Origin: Phycisphaerales bacterium
GTDB lineage: Bacteria > Planctomycetota > Phycisphaerae > UBA1845 > UTPLA1
Assembly: GCA_022360095.1 (NCBI GenBank)
Contig: JAKSDK010001037.1
Coordinates: 1 to 64,000, forward strand
Direction: 5' to 3'
Length of the DNA: 64,000 bases
Part shown: one piece after another, positions 1 to 9,138 of the stretch
How positions within the stretch are numbered: position 1 is the first letter of the stretch
Layout: each line of letters begins with the position of its first letter
Made by a program: the position numbers and the translations under genes
Notes under the pieces: generated by a model
Database searches by the model: none
What the model saw: the letters and a program-made list of their open reading frames with translations, nothing else
Told to the model about the DNA's origin: nothing

Positions 1-100
1 CGGCCGCTTCAACCAGACCCAGAACGGCACACCCATCATCTTCACCGGCGATCGGGCCTTCTGCGTGGACATCCCCGTGGAAGACGCAAGTTGCCCGTAA
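1..100 (+). CDS. C-terminal end of an unidentified protein (5' partial)
   Basis: An open frame runs from the window edge (codons starting at base 2) to a TAA at 98-100, giving the last 32 residues of a protein that ends in ...FCVDIPVEDASCP. It is followed at once by a strong intrinsic terminator, as expected for the end of a transcription unit. The two cysteines and lack of basic residues would suit an exported protein, and the next gene is a Tad-like secreted protein, but the fragment is too short to name. Confidence 0.5.
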   Translation, partial: GRFNQTQNGTPIIFTGDRAFCVDIPVEDASCP

Positions 101-139
101 GTCAGTAGGGGCTTGAAGCCTCTCTAAGGTTTGTTTATC

Positions 140-181
140 AACCCGCCCGTCCCGATACTTCGGGGCGGGCGGGTTTCTTTT
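140..181 (+). terminator. Rho-independent terminator
   Basis: A 16-bp GC-rich stem (140-155 paired with 160-175, one G-U pair, loop of four bases) is followed by TTTCTTTTT. It lies 40 bases after the stop of the partial upstream gene and well before the next start, so it most likely ends the upstream transcript. Confidence 0.85.
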
Positions 182-475
182 TACGACGGACTGCTAGTCG
201 GGCCTTCGGTTCTCAAAGCCCTTCCTCGCTTGACGGCCATGGCGGATCGGCTTTGGCCTCCTCTCCTGTTCCTACACGTCGACCATCTTGCACAACGCGG
301 CCTTACAGCGCGATTGATCGGCATAATCCGAACGCTCAAACGAAAGCCGAGTCTAGACGTAGGGCCAGGCGAGTTATTATCGCAACGTTCATTTCGACAG
401 ACACGATCGCGTCGTTTGGCCCCATCATTGCATTTAGTCGGGTCCGCAATGGCAACGAAACTGGGGGACATCAAA

Positions 476-2371
476 ATGCTCATAAGGACACGACAGGCAA
501 ATCTTCGGCGCGGAGCGGTCCTGGTCCAAACCGTGATTTTCGGTAGCCTTGCCGGGCTTGGCTTTGCCGCCCTTGCCATTGATACCGGACTGATGGATAG
601 CGCCCGACAGGAGTTGCAGAATTCGGCTGACGCGGCCGCCTTGGCTGCTGCGTCTCAGTTGGGTACTCGGGCAGACGCCACGACGATGGCGATCGAGGAA
701 GCAACGAAATACGCCAACTTCAATAGGATTATGGGAGAGGGCGCCGATCTCGTCGAAGCCGATCTGGTTTTCGGACATGCCGTACCGAACGGCGCGAAGT
801 TCGATTTTGTGCCGAATCAGAAGCCCTACGACGCGGTTCGCGCAACCGTTCGACGTGATCAGACCGTTTCTGACGGACCGGTGTCCCTGTTGTTTGCAAA
901 CGTTTTCGGCCTGCGTGGAGCTCGGCTGCAAGCCAGTGCGACGGCCATGTTGGCTCCCCGAGACATTGCCCTGGTCATCGACCTGTCCGCTTCGATGAAT
1001 GACGACAGCGAATTTCGACATTACCGCGATTTTGCTTCCGACCGAGGCGGCACCCGAGATGGGGTTCAGATTAATCTGAATGAGATTTGGAGCAATCTTC
1101 CCCTGAACACGGGCAGGATGGGCGTTCAGAACGGCGTGAATCCTCCGGCACCCGGCGGAATACCCGGCGCTGGAAATGATCAACCGGGTACGGGAGCAGG
1201 TTCGCCGCAATCAGCGGGCGGGGCCTCTTCCGATGGTTCCAGCGGTCCCAGGTGGGGATGGATGACGGGCTTCGGCGATGCGATCGAACTCGGTGTCTAC
1301 AATCCCGCGAGCGACAGCGGTCTGTATCATATTCCTCGCGGCAGCACCTGTACCGACGGGGACGTCATTGCGAACCTGACCGAGGCCGGCTATTCCTCGT
1401 CCGAGCGATCGGCTTTGTTGAGCGGCCGGAATGACGGCAACAGTAGCCATTATCGAAATCGTGTTCAGGTGCTGCTGGGGCTTGCCGGTTGGAAAAGTGG
1501 AAAGAACAACTCGAAGTACGGCAGCGGAGGCAACGGTAATAACGTCATCGGCAACAGCGAACTCACAGATGTCGTCGACTATCCCTTTCAGAGCGGGAGT
1601 TGGAGCGATTATCTGAGCTATGTGCAGTCCGGGACGACGCAGATGGCGAGGACCGATTCCAATTTAAGACATCAATACGGTATCAAGACCGTCGTCAATT
1701 ATCTTCTCGAAAAGAAGGCTCGTCATACATACGTGCCGGAGCTGGCCGGTACACCCGAAGAGCCTTTGTTCTCGGTGAAGAACTCGGTGCAGGCGATGAT
1801 CGACGAAATCATTTCGGTAGGCAGCCCCGACCACGTGTCGCTCGAGACGTTCGGTCAATACGGCATGCATCGTCTGGACCTGTCCATACCCGAGTCGGGC
1901 CAGACGCTGGCCGATGCCCTGCAAGAGATCCCGGACAGTCTTTTCGGGTTTCAGGCCGGTCACGACACGTCGATCACGAACATCGGCGCGGGATTGGAGC
2001 GTGCCGTGGCCGAGTTGACGAGTGAGCGTACGCGAGCGGCTGCCGCGAAAGTCATGATTCTCCTGACCGACGGCAAGCCGAACGTGAACAGAAGCAACAG
2101 ATACGTCGGAAACGACAATCCACAGGCCGTCAACTGGGCTTTGGATCAGGCGGATGCCGCAAAGGAAGAGGGCATCGTCATCTACACGATCGGCGTCGGC
2201 GGCGATGTCAACGAGCAACTCTGCATCGATGTCGCGACGGCCCCCGATCATTACTTCTTCGCAGACAATGCCCCCGATCCGGCGAATGGAGGACAGCCCA
2301 AGTACGTGAACCAGTTGAGGGAAATCTTTGAGACGCTGGGTGGCAAGCGAACCATCTGGCTCATTCAATAA
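476..2371 (+). CDS. Tad-like membrane-anchored von Willebrand factor A protein
   Basis: 631 residues. Residues about 11-60 form the TadE/TadG-like (putative Flp pilus-assembly) N-terminus: a basic start, one hydrophobic segment (about 18-35) and an Ala-rich stretch typical of the family. A von Willebrand A domain follows, with the metal-site motif D169-x-S-x-S at its first strand and a second TDG motif about 360 residues later. Between them lies a large insertion including a Gly/Pro/Ser-rich stretch. In the family such proteins sit in the envelope and bind metal and protein partners. The frame is open back to TTG 131, but ATG 476 is preferred: GGGGGA at 463-468 is well spaced and the hydrophobic segment then sits at the usual place. 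No other tad genes are visible here. Confidence 0.85.
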   Translation: MLIRTRQANLRRGAVLVQTVIFGSLAGLGFAALAIDTGLMDSARQELQNSADAAALAAASQLGTRADATTMAIEEATKYANFNRIMGEGADLVEADLVFGHAVPNGAKFDFVPNQKPYDAVRATVRRDQTVSDGPVSLLFANVFGLRGARLQASATAMLAPRDIALVIDLSASMNDDSEFRHYRDFASDRGGTRDGVQINLNEIWSNLPLNTGRMGVQNGVNPPAPGGIPGAGNDQPGTGAGSPQSAGGASSDGSSGPRWGWMTGFGDAIELGVYNPASDSGLYHIPRGSTCTDGDVIANLTEAGYSSSERSALLSGRNDGNSSHYRNRVQVLLGLAGWKSGKNNSKYGSGGNGNNVIGNSELTDVVDYPFQSGSWSDYLSYVQSGTTQMARTDSNLRHQYGIKTVVNYLLEKKARHTYVPELAGTPEEPLFSVKNSVQAMIDEIISVGSPDHVSLETFGQYGMHRLDLSIPESGQTLADALQEIPDSLFGFQAGHDTSITNIGAGLERAVAELTSERTRAAAAKVMILLTDGKPNVNRSNRYVGNDNPQAVNWALDQADAAKEEGIVIYTIGVGGDVNEQLCIDVATAPDHYFFADNAPDPANGGQPKYVNQLREIFETLGGKRTIWLIQ

Positions 2372-2423
2372 TCGCGTGTGGAATGGGCCTCAGGCAGCCA
2401 AAGTTTCCTGATGCGTTCAAGCA

Positions 2424-4262
2424 TCAGGGCGACAGGACAGCCTCGGTAAACAAAGGAATGTCCTCTCCGTTCAGGAACTCGTCGCCATTCATATCGGCGG
2501 CCCAAATCGCCGCAGGCGAGGGGGCGGACTCCGCCAGAAGCGCCTCAACCATGGCTACGATGTCTCCCGTATCCACCAGTGTATCGAGGTTGACGTCACC
2601 CTTTCGGCCGGGCTCCTCAATCGTGATGAACTGATTCGGGGCCACGTTGTTAAGCTCCTGTTGAATGCCGCTCACCGGCCAATGGATGCGGACGGAATGA
2701 ATCGACGTCACACTGCTTGCTCCCAGGCCGAAATGTGCGACAAAATCGTTCTGCGACATGAAATTGCTGTTTAAATTGACCTCGTGCATTTGAGTCGGCC
2801 CATTACTGGTGACTTGCAGAAAGATCCTGGCGCCGATGCCGAAGCCGTTCGTCCGGTGCCCCACCAACATAATCTTCAGCCAGTCATTTGCGTTACCGCC
2901 GTTGTTACGATACAGGACCGGCTCCGCGGCGTTGTTGACAATGAACACATCCTGATCGCCGTCGCCGTCGTAATCGAAGACCAGGAGGCCCTTGCCGGAG
3001 CCCGTATCGATAAACCTGAGGTCAAAACCGACTTCGGTCATATTGCCGGTGCCGTCATTCTGCCAGAGTCGTACGGCATCGTGATTGAATGCCGCGTCGA
3101 TGGGGCTCGATGGGAAATCAACGCCGTTGGTCATGGCCAGGTCCTGGTCCCCGTCGTTGTCGAAGTCAAAAAATGACGCTCCCCAGCCCCAGGCGCCGTC
3201 GCGGACGCCGGCCGCGTCGGTTTGATCTGAGAATTGCACGTTGCCGTCATTGCGATAGAGCCGGTTGCCGCTGTAACCCCAGCCGCACTGTGACATTTCA
3301 CACGTTTCGTCCGGATCGAAAATCGAGGTGACGAACCAATCGAGATCGCCATCTCCATCATAGTCGCCAACCGCTGAGCCCATGCCGTTTTCGTCCGTGC
3401 CGACGCCGGCGCTGACGGTCACGTTGGTGAACTGACCGTTGCACAGGTTCTCAAGCATGCAACTGGTCCCGAAGTCTGCGGCCACGAGCAACTCCGGCCA
3501 ACCGTCGTTGTTGATGTCCGAAAAGCTTGGAGCGAACCCGTCGGAGCCGGGAATGCTCACTCCTGCTGCGATGCTGACTTCCGTGAAGTTTCCCGCTCCG
3601 TCGTTCCGAAACAGCAGATTCTTCGATGTCGGAATACCAATCCACTCAGTGACCATAAGATCCAAGTCGCCATCCAGGTCATAGTCTCCGAACGCTGAGC
3701 TTGTGTAACGGCGACTTTCAGTTCCAGGATTCAACGCCTGAAGATGAACGCCTCGAGGGATCGCTTCCTCGGAAAACTGGCCCGATCCGTTGTTAATGTA
3801 CAGATAGTTGCGATCGAGCGGATCGAAAACAAGAACATAGAGATCCAGATCGCCGTCGTTGTCGATATCGCCCAACGCACAGCCGGCGGACAGGGCCGTC
3901 AGGTCGACGCCTGCAGCAACGCCGACTTCCTCAAAGGTTCCGTTTCCGAGATTTCGAAACAAGAGGTTCGGCATGTTGACCCGGGTGACATAGAGATCCA
4001 CCCATCCATCCCGATCAACGTCACCAGCCGCAGCGCCGCCGCACATATAGAGCAGCTCTCGATCGGGGGCTGTCAATGGGGGGACGACTCCATCCCAATG
4101 CAGGTAGTTCACGCCGGCAGCATCGGTGGTGTCTTCAAAGAGGACAGATCCGGCGAACGTCAGTGATGGAAGACAACAAAAGGCCACCAGGAAGCAAGGC
4201 AACCGAGTGGTCAAACGGTGATTGAAGAAAGCCTTTCGGAGCGACCGACAGAAATTCATCAT
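2424..4262 (-). CDS. Secreted FG-GAP/UnbV beta-propeller protein with dockerin-like tail
   Basis: 612 residues with an N-terminal signal peptide (basic start, hydrophobic core, cleavage near LTFAGS). Seven FG-GAP/VCBS blades follow, each with a DxDxDG-type Ca loop (for example GDVDRDGWVDLYV, GDYDGDGDLDWFV). This count fits one complete seven-bladed propeller. An ASPIC/UnbV domain comes next (IGARI..., then HFGLG and IHWP motifs). The last 60 residues hold two dockerin-like Ca-binding repeats (GDVNLDTLVD and ADMNGDEFLN). This architecture is common among secreted planctomycete proteins; the ligand cannot be told. Tandem ATGs at 4262 and 4259 follow AGGTGA. It is divergent in function from its neighbours and separated from the next minus-strand gene by a terminator, so it is probably monocistronic. 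Confidence 0.88.
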   Translation of the reverse strand: MMNFCRSLRKAFFNHRLTTRLPCFLVAFCCLPSLTFAGSVLFEDTTDAAGVNYLHWDGVVPPLTAPDRELLYMCGGAAAGDVDRDGWVDLYVTRVNMPNLLFRNLGNGTFEEVGVAAGVDLTALSAGCALGDIDNDGDLDLYVLVFDPLDRNYLYINNGSGQFSEEAIPRGVHLQALNPGTESRRYTSSAFGDYDLDGDLDLMVTEWIGIPTSKNLLFRNDGAGNFTEVSIAAGVSIPGSDGFAPSFSDINNDGWPELLVAADFGTSCMLENLCNGQFTNVTVSAGVGTDENGMGSAVGDYDGDGDLDWFVTSIFDPDETCEMSQCGWGYSGNRLYRNDGNVQFSDQTDAAGVRDGAWGWGASFFDFDNDGDQDLAMTNGVDFPSSPIDAAFNHDAVRLWQNDGTGNMTEVGFDLRFIDTGSGKGLLVFDYDGDGDQDVFIVNNAAEPVLYRNNGGNANDWLKIMLVGHRTNGFGIGARIFLQVTSNGPTQMHEVNLNSNFMSQNDFVAHFGLGASSVTSIHSVRIHWPVSGIQQELNNVAPNQFITIEEPGRKGDVNLDTLVDTGDIVAMVEALLAESAPSPAAIWAADMNGDEFLNGEDIPLFTEAVLSP

Positions 4263-4318
4263 GGCATCACCTAATGCCGAGGGCGATCTGGAAAGTTTAT
4301 CGTCTGATATGAATTTTC

Positions 4319-4358
4319 ACAAAAAAGCGGCCGCTGTGACAATCGCACAGCGGCCGCT
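4319..4358 (-). terminator. Rho-independent terminator of the PEP-CTERM gene
   Basis: A perfect 13-bp stem (4326-4338 with 4346-4358, 7-base loop) is followed on the minus strand by a run of six or seven T. It lies 31 bases past the stop of the PEP-CTERM gene and upstream of the FG-GAP/UnbV gene, so it separates the two minus-strand transcripts. Confidence 0.9.
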
Positions 4359-4389
4359 GAAAAAGCTTAACTAAGCATGCACGAACGCC

Positions 4390-5250
4390 TTAGCGTCGTC
4401 GTCGGATCATGGCGATGGCGCCGAATCCGAGCAAGGCGAGCGTCGCCGGCTCAGGCGTCACTGAGATATTGTCATAGTCAACGGTCTCACCCAGCAACTG
4501 GAAGTTGTCGTTCAGCAAAGCAATCTGATCGACGGCACCCGGTGCAACGTCGCCCACGACTGCATTGACGACAACGTCCGTGTGAATGAGCACGTTGTCG
4601 AGGAAGTAGTTGATTGTTCCGTTGGGACCTGCGTTGGGGTCGATTTCAAGCCGGAGGTTGTGATAGACGCCCGGCGTGTAGTCGGCGCCAGTGTCGTTGA
4701 AGGCGAGTCCGCCAATGCCGTCACTACCCAGGACGACGATGTCGCCAGGAATCAAATCGGCGTCGTTGTCGCCAAAGAAGAACTTGACGCGTGCGGCCAC
4801 GCTTGCGTTGCCGGCACCCGGTGCCTGGACGAACAGGTCATAGTCGGCTCCACCGGTATTGCTGATGTTGATGTCCATCGAAATCGACGAGGCGCCGAAG
4901 ACCGTGGAAAAGACCGGGCTGAATGACAGAAGGCCGGTTCCTTGGGCGAAGAGCGCGTCACCGCTTTGGCGAAGGTGCTGGGCGCCGCCGTTGGGATTCA
5001 GGGTTGAGATGGATGCATCGTTCGGTGCGCCATTGGTTGTCCACGCGCCCTCCGGAGCAACACCGGTGGGCAAAGCACCGGGGACAAAGCCCGCGGCAGC
5101 CTCGAAACCCGTTGAATAGATGCCCGGGCCAGCGGCGGCGGGACCTCCGGTTCCTACGGACAAGTGAGGATCAACAATAGCCGGCTTAGCGAATGCTGCT
5201 GACGATATGATCCCCATTAATGCAAATGCAAATACAACTTTCCTCATCAT
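4390..5250 (-). CDS. PEP-CTERM sorting-signal protein
   Basis: 286 residues. The start has a typical signal peptide ending in AFA, and the C-terminus is a PEP-CTERM signal: TPEPATLALLGFGAIAMIRRRR splits into a PEP motif, a short hydrophobic helix and an Arg cluster. Such tails are recognised by an exosortase/EpsH system, so this cell should encode one elsewhere. The body is rich in Asn, Gly, Asp and aromatic residues in a beta-sandwich-like pattern, with a possible carbohydrate-binding fold; no catalytic motif is seen. The frame opens with GTG 5253, ATG 5250, ATG 5247; GGAGG at 5264-5260 favours 5250. The partner surface structure is unknown. Confidence 0.88.
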   Translation of the reverse strand: MMRKVVFAFALMGIISSAAFAKPAIVDPHLSVGTGGPAAAGPGIYSTGFEAAAGFVPGALPTGVAPEGAWTTNGAPNDASISTLNPNGGAQHLRQSGDALFAQGTGLLSFSPVFSTVFGASSISMDINISNTGGADYDLFVQAPGAGNASVAARVKFFFGDNDADLIPGDIVVLGSDGIGGLAFNDTGADYTPGVYHNLRLEIDPNAGPNGTINYFLDNVLIHTDVVVNAVVGDVAPGAVDQIALLNDNFQLLGETVDYDNISVTPEPATLALLGFGAIAMIRRRR

Positions 5251-5709
5251 CACTTCTTGCCTCCAAAAAAATTGCGCTCACTATTGACTGCGTAACAGAA
5301 GGCGAGAATGTCTATCGAGGTGTTTGCCTATTCCCTATACCCCTCAAGAGACTTGTCCTTCTCACCTCCGATGCATACCGATGATGCAACTATACTGCAG
5401 CTTCCCTTCCTGAATTGAGCTGAAGTACAAGTTTGTTTTTACCAAAGATCACCTGTGAATACAAGCTTTTTGGGGCGGATTATGAAAGTTTCAGTAATAT
5501 GGGACGAGCAGATGATGTGGATTATTGAGGATTTTCAGAGAAATAGCGTTTGGGGCTCATAGAGGGCTTGTTTTCGCTATATTCGTCATATTCGTTACAT
5601 TTGCTTCATATTTTCAGGCAGCCTGATCAAAATAAACCTTGTGTCGGGCCAACGGTCTCGGCGGCAAATATCATGAGTATCATGGGGGCTGCCGCATCGA
5701 GTAATTCCA
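5251..5709. other. Intergenic region between the PEP-CTERM gene and uvrB
   Basis: About 460 bases, AT-richer than the surroundings, between divergently transcribed genes. The only notable structure is a run of four near-identical 9-mers at 5573-5608 (listed separately). No convincing sigma70 promoter, RNA gene or long stem-loop was found, although it must hold the promoters of both neighbours. Confidence 0.5.
5573..5608 (+). repeat. Four tandem 9-bp direct repeats upstream of uvrB
   Basis: TTCGCTATA, TTCGTCATA, TTCGTTACA and TTTGCTTCA follow one another without spacers, about 100 bases before the uvrB start. The helical spacing of 9 bp is short for independent protein sites but could be a cooperative regulator array; it may also be chance in an AT-rich stretch. 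Confidence 0.4.
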
Positions 5710-7707
5710 ATGGACCAATTTCAACTTGCTACTCCATTTCAACCCGCCGGTGATCAGCCTGCGGCGATCAGCTCGCTCGTCGAGGGTTTCACAAAGTTCG
5801 GCAGGAATCATCAAACCCTGCTTGGCGTGACGGGCTCCGGCAAGACGTTCACCATGGCCAACGTCATTGCTCGGCTGAACAAGCCCACGTTGGTCATCTC
5901 CCATAACAAGACACTGGCCGCCCAGCTTTACGAGGAATTCAGGGAACTGTTCCCTCACAACGCGGTGGAGTACTTCGTCAGTTACTACGACTACTATCAG
6001 CCCGAGGCGTACGTGCCGGCTCGTGACATCTACATCGAAAAAGATGCCTCGCGCAATGACGATCTTGACCGTCTTCGCCTGGCTGCCACGAGTGCCGTCG
6101 TTTCTCGACGTGACACGCTGATCGTTGCCAGTGTGTCCTGTATCTTCGGTCTCGGCTCGCCTGATGAGTACAAGGCCAGCGTGATTGACCTTCGCGTCGG
6201 CGGTCAAATTGAGCGAGACGAGCTTTTGCGAAAGTTCGTTGACCTCCAGTATTCGCGCAACAATGTTGAGCTTAAGCGGGCCACCTTTCGTGTTCGGGGC
6301 GATGTGATCGAGCTGCACCCCGCGTACGAGGAGTTTGCGTACCGCATCGAAATGTTTGGGGATGAAATCGAGCGGCTTCAAACCATCCATCCGCTCACCG
6401 GCGCCACCCTTGCGGAAAACGATCAACTATACATTTATCCGGCCGTTCATTATGTGATGCCGCAGGACAGGCTTGAGGCCGCGGTCAAGGCCATTCATGC
6501 TGAGCTGGAGGAGCGTTTGCAGTACTTTCGCCGTCAGGGCAAGCTGCTTGAGGCCCAACGCCTTGCCGCTCGAACACGGTATGATACGGAAATGATGATC
6601 GAGGCCGGTTATTGTTCCGGCATCGAAAACTATTCTCGGCACCTCGCCGGCAATCCGCCGGGGGCCAAACCTTACACACTCGTCGATTACTTTCCCGAGG
6701 ATTTCTTGCTGATCATCGACGAGTCCCACGCCACGATTCCCCAAGTCGGGGCCATGTACAATGGAGACCGTGCTCGCAAGGAGGTTCTCGTCGACCACGG
6801 TTTTCGACTTCCAAGTGCGCTCGACAACCGGCCCATGCGATTTGAGGAGTTCGAGGACATGTGGCATCAGATCCTCTTCGTCTCCGCGACGCCCGGTCCT
6901 TTTGAACTTAAGAAGACCAGTGGTGAAGTCGTTGAGCAAGTCATTCGGCCGACCGGTTTGCTCGATCCGCCGATCGTCGTCAAACCGGCTCGAGGGCAGG
7001 TTCCCGATCTTTTGCACCAGATCCAAGCTCGTGCTGCCGCCGGTGAGCGGACACTGGTGACGACGCTGACCAAACGCCTTGCTGAAGACCTTTCCGACTA
7101 CATTCAGCAGGCGGGGATCAAGGGCGCATACTTGCACAGTGAGATCGATACCATCGACCGGGTGCAGATTCTTCGCGAACTTCGCGATGGGAAATACGAC
7201 GTGGTGGTGGGGGTGAATCTTTTGCGTGAGGGTTTGGATCTTCCCGAGGTTTCTCTGGTTTGCATTCTTGATGCGGACAAGGAGGGTTTTCTCCGCAGCG
7301 CTACGAGCCTGATCCAGACGATTGGTCGTTGTGCCCGCAACGTGAATTCAGAGGTTTATTTGTATGCCGACAAGGTGACTGTCGCGATGCAGCAGGCGAT
7401 TGACGAAACGGATCGGCGTCGAAAGCTCCAGGAGGCGTACAATCAGAAACACGGGATTACACCGTCGACGATTCAAAAGGCCGTTCGCAAGGGTCTTGAG
7501 GACAAGATTTCCGCTCGCAAGACCGTGCGTGAGGCGATCCAGGCGAGCGAGGAGGCATTTGACCTCACCGAGTCCATCGCTGATTTGGAGAAGGAGATGT
7601 TTGCCGCTGCCGAGTCGCTCGATTTTGAAAAGGCCGCTCAGCTTCGGGATCGCATCAAGGCCCTCAAGGAATCGCCCAGTCTGTTCTCAGTTCCGGTGAA
7701 AGAGTGA
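5710..7707 (+). CDS. uvrB: Excinuclease ABC subunit B
   Basis: 665 residues, the normal UvrB length. UvrB receives damaged DNA from UvrA, verifies the lesion and recruits UvrC for incision in nucleotide-excision repair. Visible in order: Walker A GVTGSGKT near residue 40; the Tyr-rich beta-hairpin ([16 protein letters not shown]) near 92-107 that clamps DNA; the DEAD-type IIDESHAT motif; the C-terminal helicase motifs [14 protein letters not shown] and QTIGRCARN; and a C-terminal UVR motif (IADLEKEM...AAQLRDRI) for UvrA/UvrC contact. The ATG at 5710 matches the family start (MDQFQL...PAGDQPAAI), though its ribosome site is weak. It stands alone; uvrA and uvrC are not in the window. Confidence 0.98.
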   Translation: MDQFQLATPFQPAGDQPAAISSLVEGFTKFGRNHQTLLGVTGSGKTFTMANVIARLNKPTLVISHNKTLAAQLYEEFRELFPHNAVEYFVSYYDYYQPEAYVPARDIYIEKDASRNDDLDRLRLAATSAVVSRRDTLIVASVSCIFGLGSPDEYKASVIDLRVGGQIERDELLRKFVDLQYSRNNVELKRATFRVRGDVIELHPAYEEFAYRIEMFGDEIERLQTIHPLTGATLAENDQLYIYPAVHYVMPQDRLEAAVKAIHAELEERLQYFRRQGKLLEAQRLAARTRYDTEMMIEAGYCSGIENYSRHLAGNPPGAKPYTLVDYFPEDFLLIIDESHATIPQVGAMYNGDRARKEVLVDHGFRLPSALDNRPMRFEEFEDMWHQILFVSATPGPFELKKTSGEVVEQVIRPTGLLDPPIVVKPARGQVPDLLHQIQARAAAGERTLVTTLTKRLAEDLSDYIQQAGIKGAYLHSEIDTIDRVQILRELRDGKYDVVVGVNLLREGLDLPEVSLVCILDADKEGFLRSATSLIQTIGRCARNVNSEVYLYADKVTVAMQQAIDETDRRRKLQEAYNQKHGITPSTIQKAVRKGLEDKISARKTVREAIQASEEAFDLTESIADLEKEMFAAAESLDFEKAAQLRDRIKALKESPSLFSVPVKE

Positions 7708-7791
7708 GCATTGGCGATCGGTTCCATGACTCGTATTGACGTAAAAGAGGCAACATCTGCGGTCGGCTGGACTTACGTACTTAAAAGGCAC

Positions 7792-7820
7792 TTGACACAC
7801 AGGTCCCTGTCGTCTACCGT
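7792..7820 (+). promoter_or_regulatory. Predicted sigma70 promoter of the rpmF-plsX-fab operon
   Basis: A consensus -35 TTGACA (7792-7797) and a weaker -10 TACCGT (7815-7820) are separated by 17 bases, in the 234-base gap after uvrB. Transcription would start near 7827, giving a leader of about 115 bases before rpmF. Confidence 0.45.
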
Positions 7821-7941
7821 CTTGGGTTTTCGCAGTCGCTTGTCGATAGGTTGCCCAGCGCCTAGGGAAGGGCCTTCGTAGCCTTTATGGAATCGTTTGT
7901 CATCAAGCAAAGAGGATCGTCCAAGCACGTATAGGTGACTC

Positions 7942-8127
7942 ATGGTACCCAAACGGAAAACCTCCAAAGCCGTCAAACGGGCTCGACGCTCCCATCACGC
8001 GCTGACCCCTGTCAATCTTGTTTCGTGTCCACGTTGCAGCAAGGCGAAGCTGCCGCATCGCGCTTGCGCCAACTGTGGCTACGTCAACTCGAAGGTCTCC
8101 ATCCCGGTCGAAACCGAAGAGAGCTAA
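7942..8127 (+). CDS. rpmF: 50S ribosomal protein L32
   Basis: 61 residues starting MVPKRKTSK, the conserved L32 N-terminus lacking one residue of the usual MAVPKRK. The zinc ribbon is intact: C-P-R-C and C-A-N-C, about 12 residues apart. The protein is a structural part of the large ribosomal subunit. AGGTGA at 7933-7938 supports the ATG. It heads the plsX-fab operon, with plsX starting 6 bases after its stop; rpmF-plsX-fab order is widely conserved in bacteria and is thought to couple membrane synthesis with growth. Confidence 0.97.
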   Translation: MVPKRKTSKAVKRARRSHHALTPVNLVSCPRCSKAKLPHRACANCGYVNSKVSIPVETEES

Positions 8128-8133
8128 GCTGAC

Positions 8134-9138
8134 ATGCGGATCGCTGTGGATGCCATGGGAGGGGATCACGCACCTGAGGAGATCGTGCGAGGTGCGCTCC
8201 AGGGTCTTGAATTCCTGGGAGAGTCCGACGAGCTTTTTCTCGTCGGGCGTGAGAACGTCATTCATGCGCACATTGCATCCGAGAAGGCCTCGGACGGGCG
8301 AGTCAGGGTCTGTCATACGCCGAACGTCATCGAAATGGACGATTCGCCCGTTGAGGCTTTGAAGCAGAAAAAAGACTCGTCGATTTTCGCGATGGCGAAG
8401 ATGGCGGCCGATCGAACGGTCGATGCGGTCATCAGCGCCGGAAACACCGGTGCCTTTGCGGCGGCATGCCAATTAAAAATGCGGACGCTTGGCGTCGTGC
8501 AGCGCCCGGGAATTGCGGTTGTTTTGCCTTCTTTTGCCGGTCCGTTGACCGTCTGCGACGCCGGCGCCAACGTGGCTCCGAAGCCTTCGCATTTGCTTCA
8601 GTACGCTCAGATGGCCTCCGCTTATGCGGAAATCATTCTGAAGATTCCCAATCCCCGCGTCGGCCTTTTGTCGATCGGCGGCGAAGACGTCAAGGGAAAT
8701 CCGCTTGTTAAACAGTCCAACGAGATCCTCAAGAGGGATCGTTCCGTCAACTTCATTGGGAATGTCGAGGGCCGGGAGATTTTTTCCGGTGCTTGCGAAG
8801 TTGCCGTAAGTGACGGTTTCGTCGGCAACGTCGTCCTCAAGCTCACCGAGGGTCTGGCGATCGGATTACTCAAGACCATTGCTCGTGAGGTCGCCACCGA
8901 GAGTGAAGAGTTGGCCAAGCGGATCGAGCCGGTCATTGAGACGATTTGGCGTAAGCACGACTACAGCGAGTACGGCGGCGCGCCGTTGTTGGGCGTGGAC
9001 GGCACGTGCATCATTTGTCATGGCAGCAGCGATCATCGCGCGATCAAGAACGCCGTTCGCATTGCAACAGAGTTCATCCGGAGTGATCTCAATCAGCTCA
9101 TGATGGAGCGTCTGACGGAGGTCCCGATCAATGCCTGA
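8134..9138 (+). CDS. plsX: Phosphate acyltransferase PlsX
   Basis: 334 residues beginning MRIAVDAMGGDHAPEEIVRGA, the PlsX signature. The enzyme converts acyl-ACP and phosphate to acyl-phosphate, the donor for PlsY in phosphatidic-acid synthesis, at the cytoplasmic face of the membrane. Further conserved blocks include DAVISAGNTGA, GxNV-like CDAGANV and the YGGAPLLGVDG motif near residue 280. It starts 6 bases after rpmF and overlaps fabH by 8 bases, so the genes are translated from one message. Confidence 0.97.
   Translation: MRIAVDAMGGDHAPEEIVRGALQGLEFLGESDELFLVGRENVIHAHIASEKASDGRVRVCHTPNVIEMDDSPVEALKQKKDSSIFAMAKMAADRTVDAVISAGNTGAFAAACQLKMRTLGVVQRPGIAVVLPSFAGPLTVCDAGANVAPKPSHLLQYAQMASAYAEIILKIPNPRVGLLSIGGEDVKGNPLVKQSNEILKRDRSVNFIGNVEGREIFSGACEVAVSDGFVGNVVLKLTEGLAIGLLKTIAREVATESEELAKRIEPVIETIWRKHDYSEYGGAPLLGVDGTCIICHGSSDHRAIKNAVRIATEFIRSDLNQLMMERLTEVPINA

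Noticed and set aside
131..475. N-terminal extension of the Tad-like VWA gene from TTG 131
   Set aside because: It would begin inside the terminator stem of the upstream gene and has no ribosome site; ATG 476 has both a good site and a typical hydrophobic N-terminus.
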